In this document: positions 10,160 to 20,104 of the stretch, piece by piece
Numbering within the stretch: position 1 is the first letter of the stretch
How the letters are laid out: the number at the start of each line of letters is the position of its first letter
DNA from: Bittarella massiliensis (ex Durand et al. 2017)
Lineage (GTDB): Bacteria > Bacillota > Clostridia > Oscillospirales > Ruminococcaceae
Length of the DNA: 64,000 nucleotides
Direction of reading: 5' to 3'
Assembly (NCBI RefSeq): GCF_001486165.1
Contig: NZ_LN908977.1
Span: 884,122-948,121 of the forward strand
The notes under the pieces: generated by a model
Database searches by the model: none
What the model was told of the DNA's origin: nothing
What the model saw: only the letters and a program-made list of their open reading frames with translations
Position numbers and translations under genes: made by a program

Positions 10160-11455
10160 TTGCAATTTGTCGATTTAAAACTCTCTCCCCCCATTCAAAA
10201 AGCCCTGGCGGAGATGGGATACCAAACCCCCTCCCCCATTCAGGAAAAGGCCATTCCCCCGGTGCTTGCCGGGCGGGACCTCTTCGGTTGCGCCCAGACG
10301 GGGACCGGCAAGACCTGCGCCTTTGCCGCCCCCATCCTCCAGCGGCTGGGCACCGACCGCGGCGGCAAGCGCCCGCCCATCCGCGCCCTCGTCCTCACCC
10401 CCACCCGGGAACTGGCCCTGCAAATCTACGAGAATTTTGTCCAGTACGGCAAGTACCTCCCCCTGCGCTGCGCCGTCATCTTCGGCGGGGTCTCCCAAAA
10501 ACCGCAGGTGGAGAAGCTGCAGCGGGGGGTCGACATCCTGGTGGCCACCCCCGGTCGGCTCAACGACCTGATCGGACAGGGGTACATCTCCCTCAAAAAG
10601 GTGGAAATATTTGTCCTCGACGAGGGGGACCGGATGCTGGACATGGGCTTTATCCACGACGTGCGTCGGGTGGTGGCCCAGTTGCCCCAGGAACGGCAGA
10701 CCCTGCTCTTTTCCGCCACCCTGCCGCCGGAAATCGAAAAGCTGGCCCGCACCATCCTCAAAAACCCGCTCAAGGTTTCGGTGACCCCCTCCGCCACCAC
10801 CGCCGAGAAGGTGAGCCAGTCCCTCTACTACGTGGACAAGCCCAACAAAAAGCGGCTGCTGGCCGACCTCCTCCAGCAGCCGGAAATAGAGTCCGCCCTG
10901 GTTTTCACCCGCACCAAACACGGGGCCGACCGGGTGGTCAAAGAGTTGGGTCGGGCGGGGATCGAGGCCAAGGCCATCCACGGCAACAAGAGTCAGGGTG
11001 CCCGGCAGACTGCCCTCAAAGCCTTCAAGGACCGCTCCATCCGGGTGCTGGTGGCCACCGACATCGCCGCCCGGGGCATCGACATCGACGAGCTGTCCCA
11101 CGTCATCAACTACGACCTGCCCAACGAGCCGGAGACCTATGTCCACCGCATCGGCCGCACCGGACGCGCGGGGCTCAGCGGCACGGCGATCTCCTTTTGC
11201 ATGTTCGACGAGATCCCCTATCTCAAGGACATCCAAAAGCTCATCAAGCAGGAGATCCCGGTGGTCAAGAACCACCCCTACCCCATGGAGATCCTGGAGC
11301 CCACCCCCAAACAGCCCCGGCCCCCCCGAAGGGAGCGCCCCGCTCCGCCCAGGCAGTCCGCAGCCAGACAGCCGGGGGGACGGCCCGCGGCCAAGGGAAA
11401 ACCCGCTGGACAGGGCGGGCAGAGAGGGCAAAACCAGCCCCGCAAGAAGAAGTAA
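10160..11455 (+). CDS. RhlE-type DEAD-box RNA helicase with DEGD motif II
   Basis: A 431-residue ATP-dependent RNA helicase, likely in ribosome assembly or RNA decay. It has a Q-motif region ([13 protein letters not shown]), Walker A AQTGTGKT at 45-52, PTRELA, motif II, SAT, the domain-2 stretch [12 protein letters not shown] and motif [13 protein letters not shown] basic, proline-rich tail (from about residue 375) ends NQPRKKK and probably binds RNA. Motif II reads D-E-G-D at 154-157 (codons GAC GAG GGG GAC) instead of DEAD, embedded in an otherwise canonical RMLDMGF. It starts with TTG after GAGG, one base after the pseudouridine synthase stop. A strong terminator follows. Confidence 0.94.
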   Translation: MQFVDLKLSPPIQKALAEMGYQTPSPIQEKAIPPVLAGRDLFGCAQTGTGKTCAFAAPILQRLGTDRGGKRPPIRALVLTPTRELALQIYENFVQYGKYLPLRCAVIFGGVSQKPQVEKLQRGVDILVATPGRLNDLIGQGYISLKKVEIFVLDEGDRMLDMGFIHDVRRVVAQLPQERQTLLFSATLPPEIEKLARTILKNPLKVSVTPSATTAEKVSQSLYYVDKPNKKRLLADLLQQPEIESALVFTRTKHGADRVVKELGRAGIEAKAIHGNKSQGARQTALKAFKDRSIRVLVATDIAARGIDIDELSHVINYDLPNEPETYVHRIGRTGRAGLSGTAISFCMFDEIPYLKDIQKLIKQEIPVVKNHPYPMEILEPTPKQPRPPRRERPAPPRQSAARQPGGRPAAKGKPAGQGGQRGQNQPRKKK

Positions 11456-11458
11456 GAA

Positions 11459-11501
11459 AGAGAGAGCCGGACAGGTGATGCTGTCCGGCTCTCTCTTTTT
11501 T
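11459..11501 (+). terminator. Rho-independent terminator of the helicase operon
   Basis: A perfect 14-base stem, AGAGAGCCGGACAG with CTGTCCGGCTCTCT, a 6-base loop, then CTTTTTT. It begins four bases after the helicase stop codon. Confidence 0.95.
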
Positions 11502-11596
11502 GATGGGGGAATGGGAACGTGCTTTGTGGGGGGTAGGATGTCCCCTGCTGCCCTCTAAAAAGCAGGAAGCATGGCAATTCACAAATCGGCAGAAAG

Positions 11597-12112
11597 ATTT
11601 TGGTCTACTCGCTCCGCGTGGGAGCGAAACCAGTCTATTCTGTGGGATCTCCAAGGAGCCCATGATTTCAATCCACTCGCTCCGCGGGGGAGCGAGACGG
11701 GATTGTTTTCGGCGGGATGGCGGGAGCCGCCAAATTTCAATCCACTCGCTCCGCGAGGGAGCGAGACGCCATCTTCACCTTGGTGGCACGGGCAAGCATC
11801 CATTTCAATCCACTCGCTCCGCGTGAGAGCGAGACTAGACGCTGGAGGGTGGGATTGGGGATGCGGGAGGATTTCAATCCACTCGCTCCGCGTGAGAGCG
11901 AGACTTTCCCGGCCCTGCGCCGTACATCCCGAACGAGGAATTTCAATCCACTCGCTCCGCGTGAGAGCGAGACGGGCAGCAGCTTGGACTGGGAGTGGAG
12001 GCAACTCGATTTCAATCCACTCGCTCCGCGTGAGAGCGAGACGCCATAGGTCTTCTGGGGCGATGGTGGGGACATCCTATTTCAATCCACTCGCTCCGCG
12101 TGAGAGCGAGAC
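11597..12112 (-). CRISPR. CRISPR array, 8 repeats and 7 spacers, type I-C-like repeat
   Basis: Repeats of 34 bases start at 11597, 11665, 11734, 11802, 11871, 11940, 12009 and 12079. Spacers are 34-36 bases and all different. In the transcribed (minus) orientation the repeat begins GTCTCGCTCTCACGC, contains a CTCGCTC/GAGCGAG stem and ends GTGGATTGAAAT, the ending typical of type I-C arrays. Five right-hand repeats are identical. The two at 11665 and 11734 have two changes each, and the one at 11597 has six. That decay marks the left end as the trailer and agrees with a promoter on the right. No cas gene is present in this window, so processing and interference would rely on proteins encoded elsewhere, if present at all. 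Confidence 0.97.
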
Positions 12113-12180
12113 AGCAAACACCTACAAAAAGGCAGGCATTCTTTCACCACAACAATACAACTTCCACAAACAAATGTCAA
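12113..12180 (-). promoter_or_regulatory. CRISPR leader with promoter
   Basis: The AT-rich stretch to the right of the last identical repeat carries, on the minus strand, TTGACA (12175-12180), a 17-base spacer and TATTGT (12152-12157). Transcription would begin about 33 bases before the first repeat and run leftwards through the array, in line with repeat decay at the left end. Confidence 0.75.
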
Positions 12181-12283
12181 ACTGCAAGGTCTGTTCCCCC
12201 ATTCCTCCCCCCTTCCCCCACTCCGCTACCCAATTTTCCGGTGCGAAGGTCCTGGGGAAACGATGTGTGCTTGGGGTTCGCAC

Positions 12284-12318
12284 AAAAAAGCAGCCCGCCC
12301 CAGAGAGGGGCGGGCTGC
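12284..12318 (-). terminator. Rho-independent terminator of the pyrH-polC operon
   Basis: On the minus strand GCAGCCCGCCCC pairs with GGGGCGGGCTGC around a TCTCT loop and is followed by six T residues. It lies 31 bases after the polC stop. Confidence 0.92.
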
Positions 12319-12349
12319 CGAGTAGAAGCGCACACAAACGGCGGAGAAA

Positions 12350-15300
12350 TCAGAAAAAGGTCATCTGGCTGGACTGGGGCAGGTCGCCGAAGGCGCCGCA
12401 CTCCTTGAGGCTGTCCGCCACCGTCTTGGAGATGCCCGAGCGGGTCTGGATCTCGTCGATGGAGATGAAGCCCCCCTCTTTGATGGTCTCCTCCAGGGCG
12501 ATGGCGGCGGTGTCGCCCAGCCCGCGCAGACAGTTGAAAGGCAGCCGAATCTTGCCGTCCTCCAGCCGGTAGTCGGTGGCGCCGGACTTGTAGATGTCCA
12601 CCGGCAGGAACTCGTACCCCCGCAGCATCATCTCGTACATGACCTGCAGGGTGCCGTAGGTGTCCTCCTCCTTGACCGAGCGCTCCATCCCCTTGGCCTT
12701 GAGGTTGTCCATCTGGGTCTTGGTGTAGGCCGGGCCGCGGACCGCTGCCTCGGCGTCCAGGTCGCCGCCGCGCACGGTGAAGTGGGCGGCATAGAACTCC
12801 AGCGGGCGGTAGATTTTGAACCAGGCCAGCCGCATGGCGCCGATGATATAGGCCGCGGCGTGGGCCTTGGGGAACATGTACTTGATTTTCAGGCAGCTCT
12901 CGATGTACCACTCGGGGACGCCGTGTTCCCGCATAGCCTTAAAGTGCTCCTCGGTGAGGAGTTTCTTGGCGTTGCCCTTCCGGGTGATCTCCATGATTTT
13001 AAAGGCCATGCTAGGCTCCAAGCCCTTGTGCATCAGGTAGACCATGATGCTGTCGCGCGTCCCCACCACCTCACTGATGGTGCAGATGCCGTCTTTGATC
13101 AGGTCCTTTGCGTTGCCCAGCCAGACGTCGGTGCCGTGGGAAAGGCCCGAAATCTGCAGCAGGTCGGTGAAGTTTTTGGGCTGGGTGTCCACCAGCATCT
13201 GGCGGACGAAGTTGGTCCCCATCTCGGGGATGGCAAAGGTGCCGGTCTCGCTCCCCAACTCCTCCGCCGTGATGCCTAGGGGCTCCGGGCTGGTGAAGAG
13301 CTTGAACACCTGGGGGTCGTTCATGGGCAGGTCGTTGACGTGGATGCCGGTGAGCCGCTCCAGGTGCTTGTAGAGGGTGGGAACATCGTGTCCCAGCTCG
13401 TCGAGCTTGAGGATGGTGTCGTGGAGGGAGTGGAAGTCGAAGTGGGTGGTGATGATGTCGGAGTCGGCCTTTTCCGCCGGGTGCTGCACGGCGGTGAAGT
13501 CGTACACCTCGTGGTTGGAGGGGACGACCACCATCCCGCCAGGGTGCTGGCCGGTGGTCCGCTTGACCCCGGTACAGCCCTGCACCAGCCGCTTCATCTC
13601 CGCCTTGTGGACCACCCGGTCCTTCTCCTCCAGGTACTTCATCACGTAGCCGTAGGCGGTCTTGTCCTGAATGCCGGAAATGGTGCCGGCCTTGAAGACG
13701 TGGTCCTTGCCGAAGAGCTCCTCGGTGTACTTGTGGGCGCTGGCCTGGTACTCGCCCGAGAAGTTCAGGTCGATATCAGGGGCCTTGTCGCCGTTGAAGC
13801 CCAAAAAGGTCTCAAAGGGGATGTCGTGGCCGTCCCCCACCAGGGGGGCGCCGCACTGGGGGCAGATCTTGTCCGGCAGGTCAAAGCCGGAGCCGATGCT
13901 GCCGTCGTCAAAGAACTCGGTGTACTTGCAGGCCGGGCAGCGGTAGTGGGGCACCAGGGGGTTGACCTCCGAAATGCCGGCCATGCTGGCCACAAAGGAG
14001 GAGCCGACCGAGCCCCGGGAGCCGACCAGATAGCCGTCCTCCTCCGACTTCCAGACCAGTTTCTGTGCGATGATGTAGAGCACCGCAAACCCGTGTTTGA
14101 TGATGGAGTCCAGCTCCCTGTCCAGCCGCTTTCGCACCAAATCGGGCAGGGGGTCGCCGTAGAGCTCTTTGGCCCGGTCGTTGGTGATGCGCACCAGATC
14201 CTCCTCCGCCCCCTCGATGGTGGGGGTAAAGGTGCCCATGGGGATGGGGCGGATCTGCTCGACCATGTCGGCAATCTTGCCGGGGTTGTCGATGACCACC
14301 TCTTCGGCCAGCTCCCGCCCCAGGTAGGCAAACTCCTCCAGCATCTCGTCGGTGGTCTTGAAGTAGAGGGGCGCCTGCTCCGAGGCGTCGCTAAAGCCCT
14401 GCCCGGTCATGAGGATCTCCCGGAAGATGGCGTCTTCGGGGTTCAAAAAGTGCACGTCCCCGGTGGCCACCACCGGCTTGCCCAGGTCTTTGGCCAGGCG
14501 GCAGATGAGCTTGTTGTGCTCCTGCAGCACCCCCACGTCGCTCACCGAGCCGTTGCGCACCATGAACATGTTGTTGCCCAGGGGCTGGATCTCGAGGAAA
14601 TCGTAGAAGTCGGCGATCTTCAGCAGCTCTTCATAGGGTTTGCCGTCGGCGATCGCTCTGTAAAGTTCACCCGCTTCACAGGCACTGCCGATGATCAGCC
14701 CCTCCCGCAGGGCGTTGATGCGGCTGCGGGGCATCCGCGGGCGGCGGAAAAAGTAGTCCAGGTTGCTCTCGGACACCAGCTTGTAGAGGTTTTTCAGGCC
14801 GGTGTTGTTGCGCACCAACAGGATGATGTGGTAGGAGTGCAGCTTCTTGGGGTCGGCTCCCGAGAGGGAGGTGTTGATGTCCCCGGTGGTGCGTAGCCCC
14901 CGCTCCCGCAGGGTGGCAAAGAGCCGCACCAGGATGTCGGCCAGCACCTTGGCGTCGTCGGTGGCCCGGTGGTGGTTGAAGGGGGGCAGTTCCAGGTACT
15001 TGGCCACCGTGTCCAGCTTGTAGTTGCGCAGGTCCCGGTGGATCATCTGGGTCAGCAGCACCGTGTCTATGTAGGTGTTTTTGAAGGGCAGGCCGTGGCG
15101 GGCGGCCGCGGCGGCGATGAAGCCGGTATCGAAATCGGCGTTGTGGGCCACCAGGGTGCGGTCCCCACAGAAGGCCAGGAACTCCCCCACCGCCTCCCTC
15201 TCGCTGGGGGCGTCCCGCACCATGGTGTCGTCGATGCCGGTGAGCTGGGTGATTTTTGGGGGGATGGGTTTCTCCGGATTGACAAAGGTGGAGAAGCGGT

Positions 15301-16630
15301 CCACCTCCTCCCCGTTTTTCAGGAGGATGGCGCCGATCTCGGTGATCCGCTCGCTGGCGGCCTGCAGCCCGGTGGTCTCGATGTCAAAGACCACGAACTC
15401 CCCGTCAAAGGGGGTGCTGTCGGGGCCCTTGACGCAGGGGGTGGCGTCGTTGACATAGTACCCCTCCACCCCGTAGATGGCCTTGAAATCCGGGTCCTCC
15501 TTGCGGATGCCGGCCACCGTATTCATGATGTCGGGGAAGGCCTGCAGCACCCCGTGATCGGTGATGGCCACCGCCCGGTGGCCCCACTTGTGGGCCTGTT
15601 TGATCAGGTCGGAGGCCTCGCTCATCCCGTCCATGGAGGACATTTTGGTATGCATGTGCAGCTCGACCCGCTTGCGGGGAGCGGTGTCCTTGCGCCCCTG
15701 CATGGGGTCGGCGGTCTCGTTGATGTCGTAGGGTTGGATGTTGATGTCCCGGTCAAAGCGGTCGTAGACCACCTTGCCCCGCACCAGGATGCTGTCGCCC
15801 TTGCCCAGCTGCATGACCTTTTCCAGCTTGGCCGGCTCCTTGATGGTCTTGACCGTCATCGAACCGGTGCCGTCGGTGATGTCCAGCTGCACCACCAGCC
15901 GCTGGCCGTTTTGGATCTCCTTCTTCTCGATGTCGAAGATTTTGCCCCGGATCAGCACCGCCATGTCGTTGAAGTCGCTGTTGAGCTCCCCCAAGGGGGT
16001 CACCTGGCCGGGCTTTATCTTCTTGCCGAGGATCTCCTCCCCGCCGGAGACGGTGGCCCTGGACGGCTTGGCGGCGGGCGCCTTTGCCCTGGCGGCAGCC
16101 GCCGGGCGCGCCGGGCGCTGGAGGGCGGGGGCGGGGGCGTCGGGCGCCGGGCGGGGCGGCGGGGGCGCGTCCTCCCCCACCACGACTAGGGCCACCCCCT
16201 CGCCACAGAGCTGCCGGTACTGGCTGCAAAACTTCTGCTCAAACCCCAGCCCCGCCAGGATGTGCTTGCCCCCCTGCTCCAGTTCGAGCACGTAGGCGTT
16301 CTCCCCCCCGTCGTAGCGGATGTGGGAGCGGGAGAGGATGCAGTCGAGCATCGAGTTGCCCTCTTTGGCGTACTCGGCCACCAGCTCGAAGAGGGCCTCC
16401 CCCGGCTCCTCTGCCGGAAAGGTGGGGACGAGGGCCGCCTCGCAGCCCAACTGGCCCTTCAGGTGGTTTTGCAGGAGCTTGCAGGTGGCATAGGGCAGCG
16501 GCTGCGCAAAGCGGGCCGCGATTTCCAACCGGTTCTCCCGGCGGTCCACGGCGATGGAGAGGATGTCGGCGGGGAGGTCTTCCATCTCCCCCCTGGCGAT
16601 CCCCAGCTGTTCAAAAAAATACTGGCTCAA
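12350..16630 (-). CDS. polC: DNA polymerase III alpha subunit, PolC type
   Basis: A 1426-residue Gram-positive replicase, within the normal PolC length. In order: a poorly conserved N-terminal domain with a proline/alanine-rich linker near 165-195; an OB fold (about 220-300) with [18 protein letters not shown]; a PHP domain beginning [14 protein letters not shown] (about 322); an inserted 3'-5' proofreading exonuclease with [11 protein letters not shown] (about 408) through [15 protein letters not shown]; then the split PHP remainder, a four-cysteine zinc site ([10 protein letters not shown] ... CPQCGAPL, about 897-935) and the palm active site [10 protein letters not shown] (about 947). The start is TTG with a weak AGGAAGGAAG site. 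It is the last gene of the pyrH operon, as in Bacillus. Confidence 0.97.
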   Translation of the reverse strand: MSQYFFEQLGIARGEMEDLPADILSIAVDRRENRLEIAARFAQPLPYATCKLLQNHLKGQLGCEAALVPTFPAEEPGEALFELVAEYAKEGNSMLDCILSRSHIRYDGGENAYVLELEQGGKHILAGLGFEQKFCSQYRQLCGEGVALVVVGEDAPPPPRPAPDAPAPALQRPARPAAAARAKAPAAKPSRATVSGGEEILGKKIKPGQVTPLGELNSDFNDMAVLIRGKIFDIEKKEIQNGQRLVVQLDITDGTGSMTVKTIKEPAKLEKVMQLGKGDSILVRGKVVYDRFDRDINIQPYDINETADPMQGRKDTAPRKRVELHMHTKMSSMDGMSEASDLIKQAHKWGHRAVAITDHGVLQAFPDIMNTVAGIRKEDPDFKAIYGVEGYYVNDATPCVKGPDSTPFDGEFVVFDIETTGLQAASERITEIGAILLKNGEEVDRFSTFVNPEKPIPPKITQLTGIDDTMVRDAPSEREAVGEFLAFCGDRTLVAHNADFDTGFIAAAAARHGLPFKNTYIDTVLLTQMIHRDLRNYKLDTVAKYLELPPFNHHRATDDAKVLADILVRLFATLRERGLRTTGDINTSLSGADPKKLHSYHIILLVRNNTGLKNLYKLVSESNLDYFFRRPRMPRSRINALREGLIIGSACEAGELYRAIADGKPYEELLKIADFYDFLEIQPLGNNMFMVRNGSVSDVGVLQEHNKLICRLAKDLGKPVVATGDVHFLNPEDAIFREILMTGQGFSDASEQAPLYFKTTDEMLEEFAYLGRELAEEVVIDNPGKIADMVEQIRPIPMGTFTPTIEGAEEDLVRITNDRAKELYGDPLPDLVRKRLDRELDSIIKHGFAVLYIIAQKLVWKSEEDGYLVGSRGSVGSSFVASMAGISEVNPLVPHYRCPACKYTEFFDDGSIGSGFDLPDKICPQCGAPLVGDGHDIPFETFLGFNGDKAPDIDLNFSGEYQASAHKYTEELFGKDHVFKAGTISGIQDKTAYGYVMKYLEEKDRVVHKAEMKRLVQGCTGVKRTTGQHPGGMVVVPSNHEVYDFTAVQHPAEKADSDIITTHFDFHSLHDTILKLDELGHDVPTLYKHLERLTGIHVNDLPMNDPQVFKLFTSPEPLGITAEELGSETGTFAIPEMGTNFVRQMLVDTQPKNFTDLLQISGLSHGTDVWLGNAKDLIKDGICTISEVVGTRDSIMVYLMHKGLEPSMAFKIMEITRKGNAKKLLTEEHFKAMREHGVPEWYIESCLKIKYMFPKAHAAAYIIGAMRLAWFKIYRPLEFYAAHFTVRGGDLDAEAAVRGPAYTKTQMDNLKAKGMERSVKEEDTYGTLQVMYEMMLRGYEFLPVDIYKSGATDYRLEDGKIRLPFNCLRGLGDTAAIALEETIKEGGFISIDEIQTRSGISKTVADSLKECGAFGDLPQSSQMTFF

Positions 16631-16723
16631 TGGCGGCTTCCTTCCTGGTCACTTCCCGCAGCGCGCGGGGCCGGTTTTTGCTTCACAAAGGGCGGAGGGC
16701 CAGAGAGCCTGCCGCCCAACATA

Positions 16724-17773
16724 TCACAGTCGCTCGATCTCCTCCATCAGGGCCGGGAGGATCTGGTCTTCCGGCACCTTGCGGAGGATCTCCCCCTTGC
16801 GGAAGAGAAGGCCGCAGCCGTCTCCCCCGGCCACCCCGATGTCGGCCTCTCTGGCCTCGCCGGGGCCGTTGACCGCGCAGCCCATCACCGCCACGGTGAT
16901 GTCCTTCTCCATCCCCTCCACCAGGCGGTCCACCTCTTTGGCGAGGGAGATCAGGTCGATCTGGGTGCGCCCGCAGGTGGGGCAGGAGACCACCCGCACC
17001 CCCTGCTTGCCGATCCCCAGGGCCTTGAGGATGTCCCGGGCGGCCCGCACCTCCTTCACCGGGTCGTCGGTGAGGGAGACGCGGATGGTGTCGCCGATGC
17101 CGTCACAGAGGAGGGAGCCGATGCCGACGGCCGACTTGATGAGGCCCATCCGCTCGGTCCCCGCCTCGGTGACCCCCAGGTGGAGGGGGTAGTCGCAGCG
17201 CTGGGACATCAGCCGGTAGGCCTCGATCATGGTGGGGACGCTGGAGGACTTGAGGGAGACGGCGATGTCCGCAAAGCCGCACTCCTCCAGCAGGGAGATG
17301 TGGTAGAGGGCGCTCTCCACCAGGGCGGGGGCGGTGGGGGCGCCGTATTTCTGCAAGATCTCCTTTTCCAGGGAGCCGCCGTTGACCCCGATGCGGATGG
17401 GGACGCCGTGGGCCTTGCAGGCGTCGGCCACCGCCTGCACCCGCTCCCTGCCGCCGATGTTGCCGGGGTTGATGCGGACCTTGTCCACCCCCGCCTCCAC
17501 CGACGCCAGGGCCAGCCGGTGGTCAAAGTGGATGTCCGCCACCAGGGGGGTGGGCACCGCCGCCTTGATGGCGCCGATGAGCCGCACCGACTCCCGGTCG
17601 GGGACGGCAACCCGGATGATGTCGCACCCCGCCGCAAAGAGGCGCTTGGCCTGCTCTACGTTGGCCTCCACATCCGCCGCCGGGGCGCAGAGCATCGACT
17701 GGACGGCGATCTCCTCGCCGCCGCCGATCTTGACCGAGCCGATTTGCAGGGTGCGGGTCTTTTTTCTCTCCAT
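16724..17773 (-). CDS. ispG: 4-hydroxy-3-methylbut-2-en-1-yl diphosphate synthase (MEP pathway)
   Basis: IspG (GcpE) converts methylerythritol cyclodiphosphate to HMBPP using a [4Fe-4S] cluster. The 349-residue protein shows the TIM-barrel start IGSVKIGGGEEIAVQSML, the stretch VRINPGNIGG and the cluster-ligand motifs CPTCGRTQIDL and MGCAVNGPGEA. The N-terminal barrel and C-terminal cluster domain are complete. It sits between rseP and polC, where Bacillus carries proS, so it joins dxr in the same operon: two MEP enzymes plus the isoprenoid-using uppS. Confidence 0.97.
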   Translation of the reverse strand: MERKKTRTLQIGSVKIGGGEEIAVQSMLCAPAADVEANVEQAKRLFAAGCDIIRVAVPDRESVRLIGAIKAAVPTPLVADIHFDHRLALASVEAGVDKVRINPGNIGGRERVQAVADACKAHGVPIRIGVNGGSLEKEILQKYGAPTAPALVESALYHISLLEECGFADIAVSLKSSSVPTMIEAYRLMSQRCDYPLHLGVTEAGTERMGLIKSAVGIGSLLCDGIGDTIRVSLTDDPVKEVRAARDILKALGIGKQGVRVVSCPTCGRTQIDLISLAKEVDRLVEGMEKDITVAVMGCAVNGPGEAREADIGVAGGDGCGLLFRKGEILRKVPEDQILPALMEEIERL

Positions 17774-17846
17774 GAGCTTGTCCCTCTTCTATGTAAAATT
17801 GGTGCGGGGCCGGTTTCGGTCCCCGCAACTGTGTTCAGCCCACCGG

Positions 17847-18881
17847 TCAGCGGGCAAATATTCGGGTGATGTCGCTGTAGGTCACAAAGAGCATAAAGCC
17901 GATGAGGAGTAGGAACCCCGCCGCGTGGACAAAGCCCTCGTACTTGGCCTTGATGGGCTTGCGGCGGATCGCCTCGATGAGGAGGAAGACCAGCCGTCCC
18001 CCGTCCAGCGCCGGGATGGGCAACAGGTTGAAGATGCCCACGTTGATGGTCAGCAGCGCCAGCATGTTGAGGGTGGTCTCCCAGCCCATGCTCACCGCCT
18101 GGTTGATGATGTCCACCGTCCCCACCGGGCCGGCTACCTGGGAGATGGGCACGTTGCCGGTGATGAGGTCGAGCAGGGAGACCCAGACCATCTTCCCGAT
18201 GGAGACGGTCTTGAGGGCCGACTCCTTGAGCACCCCGCCCACCGTTTTGGGGACCCCCAGCACCCAGAAGTCGCGGCTGATAAACTGGTTGCCGTTGTCG
18301 TCCTGCGCCAGGGCAAACTGCACCCCGGTGAGGGTGACCTTCTCGCCGTCGCGGAGAACGGTCATGTCCACATAGCCGTCTTTGTCCCGCATCAGCTCAA
18401 AGTCGATGTCGTTGGCGATGTAGATGCGCCGGCCGTTGATGGAGAGCACCTCGTCCCCCACCTGCAGCCCCGACTGGGCGCTGAGGGAGGTCTCGTCAAA
18501 CTTGGCCACCGTGGTGGTGGGCACCAGTTTGGAGGCCGAGGTGAGGATGATGAGGATGACAAAGCCCAACACCAGGTTCATCAGGGCCCCGGCGATCACC
18601 ACCAGGATGCGGATCCAGACCGGGCGGCGGGAGAAGGCCCGCTCGTCGGTGCTGTCCTCGTCCTCCCCCTCCATGGCCACGAAACCGCCGATGGGGACCG
18701 CCCGCAGGGCATAGGTGGTCTCCCCCTTCTGCCGCTTGAGGAGGGTCGGCCCCATGCCGATGGCAAATTCGTTGACCTTGATCCCCCCGAGTTTGGCGGT
18801 GATGAAATGCCCCAACTCGTGGATCATGATGATCAGCCCGAACATCAGGACTGCCAAGAGGATCGAAAAAACGATGTTCAT
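17847..18881 (-). CDS. rseP: RIP metalloprotease RseP/RasP
   Basis: A 344-residue site-2 membrane protease that cleaves anti-sigma factors and signal-peptide remnants within the membrane. The zinc motif HELGH (residues 21-25) lies in TM1, a PDZ domain (LSAQSGLQVGDEVLSINGRRI) occupies the middle, and the second metal motif NLLPIPALDGGR is near residue 282, followed by two TM helices. The ATG follows AAGGTG. It lies between dxr and ispG in the pyrH-polC operon, its usual place in Firmicutes. Confidence 0.96.
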   Translation of the reverse strand: MNIVFSILLAVLMFGLIIMIHELGHFITAKLGGIKVNEFAIGMGPTLLKRQKGETTYALRAVPIGGFVAMEGEDEDSTDERAFSRRPVWIRILVVIAGALMNLVLGFVILIILTSASKLVPTTTVAKFDETSLSAQSGLQVGDEVLSINGRRIYIANDIDFELMRDKDGYVDMTVLRDGEKVTLTGVQFALAQDDNGNQFISRDFWVLGVPKTVGGVLKESALKTVSIGKMVWVSLLDLITGNVPISQVAGPVGTVDIINQAVSMGWETTLNMLALLTINVGIFNLLPIPALDGGRLVFLLIEAIRRKPIKAKYEGFVHAAGFLLLIGFMLFVTYSDITRIFAR

Positions 18882-18926
18882 AGTTCACCTTCCAACTGAT
18901 GAGCGAGGGCCGAAAGCCGCTTTTGG

Positions 18927-20078
18927 CTACCTCGCCTGTGCGCGGACATAGGCCCGCGCCTGTGCGTCTGTCTGCAGCACATCCTCTAAAGAATATACGT
19001 CTGCGCGGGGCACAGTATTCATGGCCCCCCGCACCAGTTCGCCGATCTCCAAAAAGCTGATCTTCCCGTCCAAAAAGAGGGCCACCGCCTCCTCGTTGGC
19101 GCCGCTGATGGCGCAGGGGGCGAGTCCCCCCCGCCGGGCCGCCTCGATACAGGTCTTTAGGCAGGTGAAGGTCTCGACGTCGGGCTTGGCAAAGTGGAGG
19201 GTCGGATAGTCTGTCAAGGAGAGTTCCTTTACAGGGGATGGGAGCCGCTCCGGGTAGGTCAGGGCGTACTGGATGGGGATGCGCATGTCCGGCACCCCCA
19301 ACTGGGCCAGCACCGAGTGGTCGTCGAACTCCACCAGGGAGTGGATAACGCTCTCCCGGTGGACAACGATCTCGATTTCGTCCGGGGTCTTGTCAAAGAG
19401 CCAGGCCGCCTCGATGAGTTCCAGCCCCTTGTTCATCAAGGTGGCGGAGTCCACCGTGATCTTGGCCCCCATAGACCAGTTGGGGTGGTTGAGGGCGTCC
19501 TCGATGCTCACCTTCTCCAGCTCCTCCCGGCCCCTGCCAAAGAAGGGGCCACCCGAGGCGGTGAGGATGACCTTTTTCAGGGCCTTGGCCGAGTGGCGGT
19601 CCTGCAGGCACTGAAAGATGGCCGAGTGCTCGCTGTCCACCGGGAGGATGGGGACCCCCTTGGCCCGGGCGGCCTCGGTCACCAGCTTGCCGCCGGCGAC
19701 CAGGGTCTCCTTGTTGGCCAGGGCCACCGGTTTGCCCGCCCCGATGGCGGCCAGGGTGGGGCGAAGCCCCACCATCCCCACCACCGAGTTGAGGACCACG
19801 TCGGCCTCTTCTCGGGCGGCCAGTTCGCAGAGGCCGTCCACCCCCGCCAGGACCTTGGTGTCGGTGTCCCGCAGGGCGTTCCGCAGGGCGCGCGCCGCCC
19901 GCTCGTCCACCATGCAGGCGAAGGGGGGGCGGAACCGGCGCACCTGATTTTCCAGCTCTAAAACAGAAGAGTTGGCCGAAAGGCCAACCACTTCATAGCC
20001 GTTTTTTTCAATGACGTCCAGGGCCTGGGTGCCGATGGAGCCGGTGGAGCCCAGCACCGTTACTTTTTTAGCGCACAT
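18927..20078 (-). CDS. dxr: 1-deoxy-D-xylulose 5-phosphate reductoisomerase
   Basis: Dxr (IspC) catalyses the first committed step of the MEP isoprenoid pathway, NADPH-dependent conversion of DXP to MEP. The 383-residue sequence begins with the Rossmann motif VTVLGSTGSIGTQALDVI. It has the metal/substrate loops VDSEHSAIFQCLQ and TASGGPF, and the NHPNWSMGAKITVDSATLMN block typical of the family. Full length. Downstream of cdsA by 26 bases and upstream of rseP, the standard Firmicutes arrangement. Confidence 0.97.
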   Translation of the reverse strand: MCAKKVTVLGSTGSIGTQALDVIEKNGYEVVGLSANSSVLELENQVRRFRPPFACMVDERAARALRNALRDTDTKVLAGVDGLCELAAREEADVVLNSVVGMVGLRPTLAAIGAGKPVALANKETLVAGGKLVTEAARAKGVPILPVDSEHSAIFQCLQDRHSAKALKKVILTASGGPFFGRGREELEKVSIEDALNHPNWSMGAKITVDSATLMNKGLELIEAAWLFDKTPDEIEIVVHRESVIHSLVEFDDHSVLAQLGVPDMRIPIQYALTYPERLPSPVKELSLTDYPTLHFAKPDVETFTCLKTCIEAARRGGLAPCAISGANEEAVALFLDGKISFLEIGELVRGAMNTVPRADVYSLEDVLQTDAQARAYVRAQAR

Positions 20079-20104
20079 GAAAAAGCCTTCCTTTCGCCCC
20101 CGCC

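Noticed and set aside
11571-12572. Plus-strand 333-codon frame with repeated NPLAPRESET
   Set aside because: It is the CRISPR array read through in translation.
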